From an uncultured Clostridia bacterium (GTDB lineage: Bacteria; Bacillota; Clostridia; TANB77; CAG-508): 64,000 nucleotides of DNA. The position numbers were made by a program, and so were the translations under genes. Below, piece after piece: positions 52,545-59,907 of this stretch (its first letter is position 1; the number at the start of each line of letters is the position of its first letter). The stretch covers positions 1 through 64,000 of the forward strand of contig CANQJH010000005.1 of assembly GCA_947624195.1 (NCBI GenBank). Direction: 5' to 3'. The notes under the pieces were generated by a model, which searched no databases, had not been told where the DNA came from, and saw only the letters and a program-made list of their open reading frames with translations.

Positions 52545-54980
52545 TTATTTAATTATAATTTCTTCATCTTTTGAAGTAACTTCTGCCTTTTTGCTAATTT
52601 TGCCGTCAAGCATTGCCTCAGCAATCTTATCTTCAATCATTGTTTGAATAGCCCTTCTTAGAGGTCTTGCTCCATATGAGTCATCAGTTCCTTTTTTTGC
52701 AATTAAGTCCTTTGCTGCATCATCTACTTTTAATTCAATTTCTTGAGCTTTTAGTAATTTTTCAACTTGATTAATCATAAGGTCAACAATATTTCTAATC
52801 TGGTCATTGGTTAATTTATGGAATACTATTATCTCATCTATACGATTTAAGAATTCGGGTTTAAACTCTTTTTTTAGTTCTCCCATTACTTCTTTTTTAA
52901 TGTTTTCATATTCTTTTTCTTTGTTTTCTTGGTCACCAGCACTTGTAAATCCTAAAGTCTTTTTGTCTGTAATCATTCTAGCGCCGACATTTGAAGTCAT
53001 GATGATAACAGTATTTTTGAAGCTTACTGTTCTACCCTGGTTATCTGTAAGTCTTCCGTCATCTAGTAATTGCAAAAGCATATTCATTACATCAGGATGA
53101 GCCTTTTCAATTTCATCAAATAATATTACTGAATATGGTTTTCTTCTAACTTTTTCTGTCAATTGTCCAGCTTCATCATATCCAACATATCCTGGAGGTG
53201 CACCTATTAATTTGGCTGTTGAGTGTGCTTCCATGTATTCAGACATATCAATTCTTATCATTGAATCTTCAGTTCCAAATAAGCTTTCTGCTAACGCCTT
53301 CGAAAGTTCGGTTTTTCCAACACCTGTAGGGCCTAAGAAAAGGAATGATCCTATAGGTTTGTTAGGGTCTTTAAGTCCCATCCTACTTCTTTTAATAGCT
53401 TTGGCAACAGCTGAAACTGCCTCATCTTGTCCTATTACTCTCTTGTGTAGGTTCTCTTCTAAGTTTTTGAGTTTCTCATTTTCACTTTCTGAAACTTTAG
53501 ACACAGGAATTCCAGTCCATGCAGCCACAACATCAGCTATGTCGTCATAAGTTAGATTTTGTACTTCTTTTGAATTTTTATTTTCCCAATCTTTTTTTGC
53601 TTTTTCATAATCTTTTTTCATGCCGTTTTCTTTGTCCCTTAATTTAGCAGCTTTTTCAAAATCTTGTACTCTTATAGCGTCTTCTTTTGATTTATCAATT
53701 TTCTCAATTTCATCTTTAATCTTTCTAACTTCGTCTGGTTCAGTGTAGTTTTTCATCTTAACTCTTGAAGCAGCTTCATCCATCAAGTCAACTGCCTTGT
53801 CTGGTAAAAATCTATCATTAATATATCTTGAAGAAAGTTCAACAGACGCTTTAATTGCTTCATCAGTAATTTTGACATTATGGTGAGCCTCGTATTTGTC
53901 TCTTAATCCATATAAAATTTGAATTGTCTCGTCTTCTAATGGTTCGTCAACTGTTACTTTGCTAAATCTTCTCTCTAAAGCTGCATCTTTTTCGATATAT
54001 TTCATGTATTCTTTTAATGTAGTAGCACCAATTAATTGAATTTCTCCTCTTGCTAAAAGAGGTTTTAAAATATTTGCAGCATCAACTGCACCTTCTGCTG
54101 AGCCTGCTCCTACTATTGTATGAATCTCATCTATGAATAAAATTACATCTTTGGCCTTTTGAACTTCTTTCAAAGCCTTTTTTATTCTCTCCTCAAAATC
54201 GCCTCTGTATTTTGCGCCAGCTATCATGCTAGATATGTCTATCGAAACGACTCTTTTTCCTTTCAAAAGTTCAGGCACATCACCTGCTATTATTCTCTCT
54301 GCCAAGCCCTCTACTACAGCCGTTTTGCCAACTCCAGGCTCTCCTATTAAACAAGGATTATTCTTTGTTCTTCTTGATAAAATTTGTATTACTCTTTGAA
54401 TTTCATCTTTTCTTCCTATTACAGGGTCTAGCTTTCCTTCTTCTGCGCTTTTAGTTAAATCAGTTCCGTATTGGTTTAATGTAGGAGTAGAATTAAAACT
54501 ACTACGAGTTTCTGTTTTTGTAGTGTGATTCTTATGTTCTGATTCTTCATTAATAATCTTCATAATATCATTATAAAGATTTTGAGGATTTACATTTAGT
54601 TCTAATAAAATTCGTGCTGCTACACTATCCCCCTCTCTTAGTATGCCAATTAAAATATGCTCTGTTCCAATGTTTTCACTTCCAATTCTTCTCGCTTCTA
54701 TAAAAGCATTTTCAATTACCTTTTTACTTCTTGGTGTAAATCCTATTGATTCAGGGTCTTCAATTGGCTCTTCTGTTCCTAATATGCCTTCAATCTCTTG
54801 CCTAATATCATCAGAATGTATACCTTGATTTTCTAAGACTTTGCTAGCAATTCCAGTACCTTCATCAGCTAGTCCATACAAAATATGTTCTGAACCTATA
54901 TAATCATGTCCTAATTCCATAGCCATTTCTTGAGCTATTTCTAAAGCTTTTTCTGCTCTTGCAGTAAATTTATAATACAT
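52545..54980 (-). CDS. clpC: AAA+ unfoldase ClpC
   Basis: 811 aa, the usual size. Clp-N repeats (about 1-145), AAA domain 1 with Walker A GEPGVGKT (213-220) and DEIH (284-287), a UVR/middle segment (about 430-465), and AAA domain 2 with GPTGVGKT (550-557) and FDEIEKAHPDV. It unfolds substrates, including McsB-phosphorylated arginine proteins, for the ClpP protease (not in this window). Its ATG overlaps the mcsB stop (TAATG), with AAAGGAGGA upstream. Last gene of the stress operon. Confidence 0.97.
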   Translation of the reverse strand: MYYKFTARAEKALEIAQEMAMELGHDYIGSEHILYGLADEGTGIASKVLENQGIHSDDIRQEIEGILGTEEPIEDPESIGFTPRSKKVIENAFIEARRIGSENIGTEHILIGILREGDSVAARILLELNVNPQNLYNDIMKIINEESEHKNHTTKTETRSSFNSTPTLNQYGTDLTKSAEEGKLDPVIGRKDEIQRVIQILSRRTKNNPCLIGEPGVGKTAVVEGLAERIIAGDVPELLKGKRVVSIDISSMIAGAKYRGDFEERIKKALKEVQKAKDVILFIDEIHTIVGAGSAEGAVDAANILKPLLARGEIQLIGATTLKEYMKYIEKDAALERRFSKVTVDEPLEDETIQILYGLRDKYEAHHNVKITDEAIKASVELSSRYINDRFLPDKAVDLMDEAASRVKMKNYTEPDEVRKIKDEIEKIDKSKEDAIRVQDFEKAAKLRDKENGMKKDYEKAKKDWENKNSKEVQNLTYDDIADVVAAWTGIPVSKVSESENEKLKNLEENLHKRVIGQDEAVSAVAKAIKRSRMGLKDPNKPIGSFLFLGPTGVGKTELSKALAESLFGTEDSMIRIDMSEYMEAHSTAKLIGAPPGYVGYDEAGQLTEKVRRKPYSVILFDEIEKAHPDVMNMLLQLLDDGRLTDNQGRTVSFKNTVIIMTSNVGARMITDKKTLGFTSAGDQENKEKEYENIKKEVMGELKKEFKPEFLNRIDEIIVFHKLTNDQIRNIVDLMINQVEKLLKAQEIELKVDDAAKDLIAKKGTDDSYGARPLRRAIQTMIEDKIAEAMLDGKISKKAEVTSKDEEIIIK

Positions 54981-55999
54981 TATTCGTCCTCCTTTATAAT
55001 TAATTTAACTATTTTGGCTCTTTCTATTTCTTGCTCTTCTATAGAAAGCAATTTTCCTACTCTTTTTTGGATACTTGCAGGCTTAGTTTCAAGCATCAAT
55101 TTAGCTACTTTAGTATCGTTAAGTTCGCTAATAATTCCTAAATCTGTTCCTAATTTAACACTTGAAATAAACTCCGGTGTTTCGTTTTCTGAGAGTTTAA
55201 CTGCATTTGATAAAACTCCAAAATCTCTATACACCTTGTCCTCTAAATCGACGCTTTTCTTAGCAAGAAATTTCCTTGCTAATCTCTCTTGCTCTATTAC
55301 TTTTTGAGAAATCAACTTTAGATTTTTTGTAATTTCCTTTTCTGTTACTCCTAAAGTTTGATTATTAGAAATCTGGTAAAGGTCTCCTTCCACTTTTGAA
55401 CCTTCTCCATACATGCCTCTTAAATTCATACCTAAATTGTTGACTGCATTTAAAACTTTGCGTATATTTCCTGTGATAGTTAAGGCTGGAAGATGAGCAA
55501 GTACCGATACTTTAAGCCCTGTTCCCACATTAGTAGGGCAGGCTGTTAAATATCCATATTTTTTATTAAAACTATAAGGAATAAGTTTTTCCATAGTTTG
55601 GTCAATTTCTATTGCTAAATTTATCAAATTTTCAACTTCCAAGCCAGAGCTGAAAACTTGAATTTTAATATGATCTTCTTCGTTTACAACTATGCAAATA
55701 TTTTCTTCATCATTTATAATTATAGCTGAATACGGATTTTTTGACTTAGCAAACTCAGGACTTATCAAATGCTTTTCTACTAAAGTCTGCTTGCTGATTT
55801 CATCTAAATCTTTTAAGTCAATAAATTTAAGTCCATATCCAATGGAAGGAACTATCTCTTTTAATTTAGAATTAATTGATCTTAGTTCTTCTTCATTACA
55901 CTTTTGCACAAAAGGAACCCCCTCAATATTTCTAGAGAGTCTTACTCTTGAGCTGATTATAACATCAGAATCTTTACCACTTTGCAAATACCAATTCAT
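54980..55999 (-). CDS. mcsB: Protein arginine kinase McsB
   Basis: 339 aa, phosphagen-kinase fold. VIISSRVRLSRNIEGVPF is the ATP-binding opening, with LTACPTNVGTGLKVSVLAHLPAL and LRGMYGEGSKVEGD further on. McsB phosphorylates arginines, including those of CtsR and of aggregated proteins, which marks them for ClpCP. McsA activates it. It overlaps mcsA and clpC by one base at each end (TAATG joints), so the four proteins are made in fixed order. Confidence 0.95.
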   Translation of the reverse strand: MNWYLQSGKDSDVIISSRVRLSRNIEGVPFVQKCNEEELRSINSKLKEIVPSIGYGLKFIDLKDLDEISKQTLVEKHLISPEFAKSKNPYSAIIINDEENICIVVNEEDHIKIQVFSSGLEVENLINLAIEIDQTMEKLIPYSFNKKYGYLTACPTNVGTGLKVSVLAHLPALTITGNIRKVLNAVNNLGMNLRGMYGEGSKVEGDLYQISNNQTLGVTEKEITKNLKLISQKVIEQERLARKFLAKKSVDLEDKVYRDFGVLSNAVKLSENETPEFISSVKLGTDLGIISELNDTKVAKLMLETKPASIQKRVGKLLSIEEQEIERAKIVKLIIKEDE

Positions 56000-56544
56000 T
56001 ACTTATTCATCTCCTTTATTTCATCTCTAATTTTAGCAGCATCTTCATAGCGCTCTTCTTTTATTGCTTTTTCCAAATCTCTTTCAAGATTTTTCTTTTT
56101 ATTTTCTTTGTCACTCTCCTCACTATTTGCTTTGTTTTCCTTTTGGGGCTGTTCTATTTCAATTTTTTCTGCCTTGCCATTTGGCAACCTTCCTACATGC
56201 TTAGCAGTTCCGTGAAGATTTTTTAAAAGAGAATCTATTGGATTGGAAAATACCTCATAGCAATCGCTACATCCAAATACTCCAGTATTAATGAAATCAC
56301 TATATGTCATACCACAAGTCTTGCATTTTAGCTCATTAGTTTGAAGCATTGGCAAGAATTCCGTTTCTGCATAATCATTGAAGAAATCTCCCAAAAAGCT
56401 GTTAAAGTTAATTGGAAGTTCCAATTCATCTACTCCTAATTTTTTAGCACATTTGCTGCAAAGTGCTATTTCCTTTTTATCACCATTTATAATTTGTGTA
56501 TATCTAATATTAGCCTCATTTTTTCCACAATTTTGACACAACAT
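55999..56544 (-). CDS. mcsA: McsB activator McsA
   Basis: 181 aa. Four zinc-binding cysteine pairs (CQNC at 3-6, CSKC about 28-31, CKTC about 75-78, CSDC about 91-94) and a C-terminal UVR motif (RDLEKAIKEERYEDAAKIRDEI is its core) typical of McsA. It binds and activates McsB and senses thiol or metal stress. TAAGGAGG precedes the ATG, 20 nt after ctsR. Confidence 0.93.
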   Translation of the reverse strand: MLCQNCGKNEANIRYTQIINGDKKEIALCSKCAKKLGVDELELPINFNSFLGDFFNDYAETEFLPMLQTNELKCKTCGMTYSDFINTGVFGCSDCYEVFSNPIDSLLKNLHGTAKHVGRLPNGKAEKIEIEQPQKENKANSEESDKENKKKNLERDLEKAIKEERYEDAAKIRDEIKEMNK

Positions 56545-56563
56545 GTTAATTACCTCCTTAAAA

Positions 56564-57007
56564 TTAAACTAAATTTATAAGCATGTTCTTTAAAATTTTC
56601 GCTCTTAACTCATCTTTATCGTTTTTAGCAATACTCAAAACTTTATCATTTGTTGCACTTTTTATAAGCCTAGCCACTTTTTCATCAATTACTTCATAGT
56701 CTAAAAAATTATTAACAAAAATATCAACTTCTTTTGCACTTATTTTATTCCCAATGCTTGTGATGATATGCATAAGATAGTCACTTTTGGTCAGATTGAC
56801 TTTTTGTATCCTAATGTATCCTCCACCACCTCTTTGACTTTCAACATAATATCCCTGCAATGGCGTAAATCTTGTAGAAATTACATAGTTGATTTGAGAT
56901 GGTACACAGTTAAAATGCTCTGCTAAATCATTTCTTTGTATTACGGCTGATTCTTCATCCTCTAGCATATCTTTTATAAACTCTTCAATTATGTCCGATA
57001 TTCTCAT
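56564..57007 (-). CDS. ctsR: Class III stress repressor CtsR
   Basis: 147 aa. DNA-binding winged helix in the N-terminal half (VPSQINYVISTRFTPLQGYY, then the beta-wing tip SQRGGGGYIRI that senses heat), followed by the dimerisation domain (about 75-147). It represses its own operon through the site at 57130-57152; heat or arginine phosphorylation by McsB relieves repression. AGAGGTG precedes the ATG. First gene of ctsR-mcsA-mcsB-clpC. Confidence 0.96.
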   Translation of the reverse strand: MRISDIIEEFIKDMLEDEESAVIQRNDLAEHFNCVPSQINYVISTRFTPLQGYYVESQRGGGGYIRIQKVNLTKSDYLMHIITSIGNKISAKEVDIFVNNFLDYEVIDEKVARLIKSATNDKVLSIAKNDKDELRAKILKNMLINLV

Positions 57008-57129
57008 TATTTCACCTCTCTTTATACCTGAAATTTCTATTATTTTGGTTACTTACTTTATAAAAATTTGCTTTATTCTTTTGTTTGACTTTTTCTATAA
57101 TTTTGTCTTTATCTTTTGTTTTTGTCTTT

Positions 57130-57152
57130 TTTGACTTTGACTTTCTTTGACT
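57130..57152 (-). promoter_or_regulatory. CtsR operator
   Basis: On the minus strand AGTCAAA-GAA-AGTCAAA (57152-57136) matches the CtsR heptad direct repeat RGTCAAA-NAN-RGTCAAA exactly. An overlapping extra half-site AGTCAAA extends to 57130. It begins 6 nt after the -10 box, so a bound CtsR would block the transcription start. Confidence 0.9.
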
Positions 57153-57158
57153 TTTATT

Positions 57159-57187
57159 ATTATACTACCTTTATTTTTAAAATGCAA
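57159..57187 (-). promoter_or_regulatory. Promoter of the ctsR operon
   Basis: TTGCAT (57187-57182), a 17-bp spacer, and a perfect TATAAT (57164-57159) on the minus strand. Transcription would begin about 57152, inside the CtsR operator, leaving a leader of about 145 nt. Confidence 0.82.
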
Positions 57188-57271
57188 TAGTTTTAAAAAA
57201 AAATTTTCACACTATTTATGTTTTGGTAGTTTGTGAAATTTTCTAATTCCTTGCACTTTCTTCCAACTTTA

Positions 57272-57300
57272 TTGAATAAAAGGCTACAAGTATATATTAT
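57272..57300 (+). promoter_or_regulatory. Candidate promoter of the DGR accessory-RT genes
   Basis: TTGAAT (57272-57277), 17-bp spacer, TATTAT (57295-57300). Start near 57307, only about 12 nt before the MutS-like gene's ATG; a TTAGAGGTG site still fits. It is divergent from the ctsR promoter. Confidence 0.55.
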
Positions 57301-57318
57301 AGCATTAGAGGTGATAAC

Positions 57319-57738
57319 ATGAGTAAATTATATGATAGATATTTACATTTAAAACAAATGGATAAATCCAAAATTTATTTAATAAAGAGTGGTATTTTTT
57401 ATATCAGTTTAGATGAAGATGCCCTAGAACTTGCGGAAAAATTTAATTTTAAATTAACTAACTTAAATGATTCAATTATAAAATGTGGTTTTCCTGAGAC
57501 TAGATTAACATATTATACTAATCTTATGGATAAAATGAACATTAAATATGAAATTGATTCAAGTCAGTCTACTGTTTCGAAAAGAAATGAACTTTTAAAA
57601 AATAATAAAAATTTTATTGACAAAATTGCGTCTCTTGATTTGGATACCATTTCTTTTAAAGAAGCTCACAACATATTGTATATACTAAATACTGAGGCTA
57701 AACAAATATTATCTCAATCTGAAAGTTACAAACAGTAA
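57319..57738 (+). CDS. DGR accessory protein with MutS domain I-like fold (MSL)
   Basis: 139 aa. Residues 1-75 follow the layout of the MutS mismatch-binding domain I: LYDRYLHLKQ, then a Gly-Phe-Tyr segment (SGIFYISLDEDALELAEKFN), a LT strand and a CGFPETRLTYYTNLMDKMN segment like the CGVP..L..Y...L of MutS. None of the MutS ATPase or clamp domains is present, and the remaining 60 residues are helical. MutS-like (MSL) proteins are a known accessory class in some DGRs. First gene of the cassette, 90 nt before the Avd-like gene. AGAGGTG precedes the ATG. Confidence 0.7.
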   Translation: MSKLYDRYLHLKQMDKSKIYLIKSGIFYISLDEDALELAEKFNFKLTNLNDSIIKCGFPETRLTYYTNLMDKMNIKYEIDSSQSTVSKRNELLKNNKNFIDKIASLDLDTISFKEAHNILYILNTEAKQILSQSESYKQ

Positions 57739-57828
57739 TTATTAATTGATTTAAGTAATTTATATAACTTTAAATTTTAATTTGAAAAAACATTTATTTT
57801 AATAAATAGAAAGAAAGGAATCTTTATT

Positions 57829-58191
57829 TTGAATAATACAACAAATAGCAAACTTGTAATATATCCTAAATATATGGATTTAATATATTACTCTAATGAT
57901 ATAGTAAGAAAGTTTCCTAAAAGTGAGCAATTTGCCCTAGTAAAAGAAATCAAAAATTCTCTTTATGTAGGATTACGATATATTATTTATGCCATTAAAC
58001 TTTATAATAAACAAGATAAATTAAAGAATTTAAGGGAGCTAGACATTCAACTCACTTTACTTAAAGTGCATATCAGAATTGCATATAAATATAAATACAT
58101 ATCTTTGCAAAACTATCAAACTTGGGGTACATTAATTACTGATGTATGTAACTTACTTGGAGGTTGGATTAACTCATGCCTAAAAAAATAA
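57829..58191 (+). CDS. avd: DGR accessory variability determinant (Avd-like four-helix protein)
   Basis: 120 aa, all helical, basic. It reads as four helices (about 10-28, 30-60, 63-88, 92-118) with the conserved FALVKEIKNSLYVGLRYI and a closing WGTLITDVCNLLGGWINS pattern of the Avd/four-helix-bundle family. In the Bordetella phage DGR, the Avd pentamer binds the RT and the TR RNA and is needed for adenine-mutagenic cDNA synthesis. TTG start at 57829 with AAAGGA upstream. Its end overlaps the RT gene by 16 bp, so the two are translationally coupled. Confidence 0.85.
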   Translation: MNNTTNSKLVIYPKYMDLIYYSNDIVRKFPKSEQFALVKEIKNSLYVGLRYIIYAIKLYNKQDKLKNLRELDIQLTLLKVHIRIAYKYKYISLQNYQTWGTLITDVCNLLGGWINSCLKK

Positions 58192-59273
58192 GAACTTGCT
58201 TTGATGAGAAAAATACTTTTGAAAATTTGCTACATGCCCATTATAGAGCCCGCAAACATAAATTTTCAAAAGATGAAGTTATCAAATTTGAAATGAATTT
58301 AGAATATAATCTAATTAATCTAAAAAGGAGCATAGAAAATAATACATATAAAGTAGGTAAATATAGGGAGTTTAAAATTTATGAACCCAAAGAAAGGATA
58401 ATAAAGTCTTTACCATACGTGGATAGAATAGTACACCAATGGTATGTTGAAGAATTTGTCAAACCTTATATAGTTCCTAGATTTATATTTACATCTTTTG
58501 CTTGTATCGAGGATAAGGGAACCCATAAATCTGCTGATTGTGTTCAAAAATACATGCGTACTTTTTTGCGCAATCATGGTGACTTTTGGGTTTTGAAATG
58601 TGATATAAGAAAATTTTTTTACAATATCAATCCTAATATTCTATTAAATATTATGAAAAAATACATTAAAGACAAAAAGCTCATGGAATTTACTAGATTA
58701 TTAATTTTTGGCAGTAGGGATGACGATGATTCTATTGGCATACCTATTGGGAATTATACTAGCCAATATTTTGCTAATATATATTTAAATGAGCTTGACC
58801 AATATGTAAAAAGATCTTTAAAATTAAAATATTATGTTAGATATATGGATGATTTTGTTATATTATTAAAAACGAAAAAGGATTGTATTTATTATAAAAA
58901 AGTAATTTCAGATTTTCTAAAAAGTAATCTTCAATTAGAATTAAATAGTAAGTCGCGATATTATCCATATAAAATGGGTGTTGATTTTTGTGGATATAGG
59001 ATTTATACTACGCATAAATTATTAAGAAATTCCTCTAAAAGAAAGATAATGAAAAAAGTAAAAAAGTGGAATTCTCAATATCATGATGGAACATTTGACC
59101 CTTCTTTTTGTAATAAAAGTTTGCAATCTTGGTATGGTCATGTTTCCCACTGTAATAGTTATCATCTTACCAAAAAGATAATAAATAAATGTGATTTTTT
59201 AATTAATGATAGCTTTTATGAGAAATCTGAAAATAACATTATACATGACATTGAAGAAAATAAAAAAATGTAA
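58176..59273 (+). CDS. DGR reverse transcriptase
   Basis: 365 aa. All DGR-type RT motifs are present: motif 3 VLKCDIRKFF (catalytic Asp143), motif 4 GIPIGNYTSQ (188-197; the SQ in place of the retroviral SP is the DGR signature), motif 5 YMDD (223-226) and motif GVDFCGYRIY (268-277). There is no maturase, endonuclease or RNase H domain, which excludes a group II intron protein or retron-type organisation. It copies the TR RNA into cDNA with misincorporation at adenines. ATG at 58176 overlaps avd by 16 bp. Confidence 0.95.
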   Translation: MPKKIRTCFDEKNTFENLLHAHYRARKHKFSKDEVIKFEMNLEYNLINLKRSIENNTYKVGKYREFKIYEPKERIIKSLPYVDRIVHQWYVEEFVKPYIVPRFIFTSFACIEDKGTHKSADCVQKYMRTFLRNHGDFWVLKCDIRKFFYNINPNILLNIMKKYIKDKKLMEFTRLLIFGSRDDDDSIGIPIGNYTSQYFANIYLNELDQYVKRSLKLKYYVRYMDDFVILLKTKKDCIYYKKVISDFLKSNLQLELNSKSRYYPYKMGVDFCGYRIYTTHKLLRNSSKRKIMKKVKKWNSQYHDGTFDPSFCNKSLQSWYGHVSHCNSYHLTKKIINKCDFLINDSFYEKSENNIIHDIEENKKM

Positions 59274-59315
59274 CCTTGGATTTTCGGTAATACCTACTCA
59301 AACAAGGTTACTTTT
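59270..59315 (+). terminator. Terminator of the RT gene
   Basis: GTAACCTTG (59270-59278) pairs with CAAGGTTAC (59303-59311), followed by TTTT on the plus strand. It overlaps the RT stop codon. Confidence 0.7.
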
Positions 59316-59345
59316 AATGTGTTTATGATATAAAAACTAGTTTAT

Positions 59346-59470
59346 ATCAAAGGAATTAGACTTCTTTGATACGAGTCCAGTAGTCCCGAAACTTTATGTC
59401 ATAACTCTCGGCAACGTCCTTGAACTGTTGCCCATCCGGGATGAAATCCTCTATGATTTCTTGCGTATCG
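59346..59470 (-). ncRNA. Structured flank 3' of the TR (DGR spacer RNA, Sp-like)
   Basis: Directly 3' of the TR on the strand that carries the adenines. It is GC-richer than its surroundings. GATACG (59368-59373) pairs with CGTATC (59464-59469), closing a domain that ends at the TR boundary; inside, GTCCCG and CCGGGA can pair. A further stem ATCAAAG / CTTTGAT spans 59346-59371. In characterised DGRs the RNA 3' of the TR is needed for cDNA priming and Avd/RT binding; this is the likely equivalent. Confidence 0.55.
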
Positions 59471-59608
59471 AAGTGAGGCTACACCGCGAGAACTGGACGG
59501 AACCCATGATTGTTGTTCGCATTGCCATTGTTATCGTTCCATGCAAAGACACCTGCATTAGCTCCATTGTTCCAATTGCCTCCGCGTTTGACGAAAGGTT
59601 GAGCACAA
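59471..59608 (-). repeat. DGR template repeat (TR)
   Basis: 138 bp matching the VR at 59770-59907 without gaps. All 17 differences are at bases that are A in the TR on the minus strand. Translated in the VR frame it encodes AAC/AAT-rich codons at the variable positions (the stretch between FAW and GFRPV is NDNNGNANNNH), the composition DGR templates use to give wide amino-acid choice while avoiding stops. It is not in a gene. Confidence 0.96.
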
Positions 59609-59653
59609 CAGTCCAATCCCTATATATAATATTCAAGCGTTTTTAATTTTTTG

Positions 59654-59682
59654 ACGAAATTCTATTCAGAATTTCGTTTTTT
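59654..59682. terminator. Bidirectional terminator between TR and VR
   Basis: ACGAAATTCT (59654-59663) pairs with AGAATTTCGT (59668-59677), 4-nt loop, followed by TTTTT on the plus strand and preceded by a T-rich stretch on the minus. It separates the target gene transcript from the TR, suggesting the TR RNA has its own promoter. Confidence 0.8.
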
Positions 59683-59725
59683 CATGCGTATGTACTAGTT
59701 CACTTTTTGCAATTACCAATTGCTA

Positions 59726-59750
59726 TTTTCTCAGGGCACTAAAGAGAAAA
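59726..59750 (-). other. Stem-loop downstream of the VR
   Basis: TTTTCTC (59726-59732) and GAGAAAA (59744-59750), 11-nt loop, about 20 nt beyond the end of the VR. Hairpins or cruciforms just after the VR increase homing in some phage DGRs, so this is a candidate. The stem is short and AT-rich. Confidence 0.4.
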
Positions 59751-59769
59751 AGAGGTCAGGGCATTTTCA

Positions 59770-59907
59770 AAGTGAGGCTACACCGCGAGAACTGGACGGA
59801 ACCCACGATAGTAGTACGCACCGCCATCGTAACCGCACCACGCAAAGACACCTGCACTAGCTCCATTGTCCCAACTGCCTCCGCGTACGACGAAAGGTTG
59901 AGCACAA
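59770..59907 (-). repeat. DGR variable repeat 1 (VR1)
   Basis: The 3' end of the target gene. 138 bp, with the first invariable segment (59770-59806 region, encoding GFRPVLAV-stop and a GC-rich tail) acting as the likely initiation-of-mutagenic-homing site. Of its 42 codons, 13 encode an amino acid different from the TR (Val, Ser, Asp, Ser, Cys, Gly, Tyr, Asp, Gly, Tyr, Tyr, Tyr, Arg) and one change is silent. Confidence 0.95.

Noticed and set aside
57829-58191. Ribosomal protein S23-type intervening-sequence protein instead of Avd
   Set aside because: The four-helix folds are similar, but the 16-bp overlap with a DGR reverse transcriptase and the nearby TR make Avd the better call.
59451-59636. 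Open frames on both strands across the template repeat
   Set aside because: They arise because the TR mirrors coding sequence of the VR. There is no ribosome site and the region is explained as DGR template plus flank.
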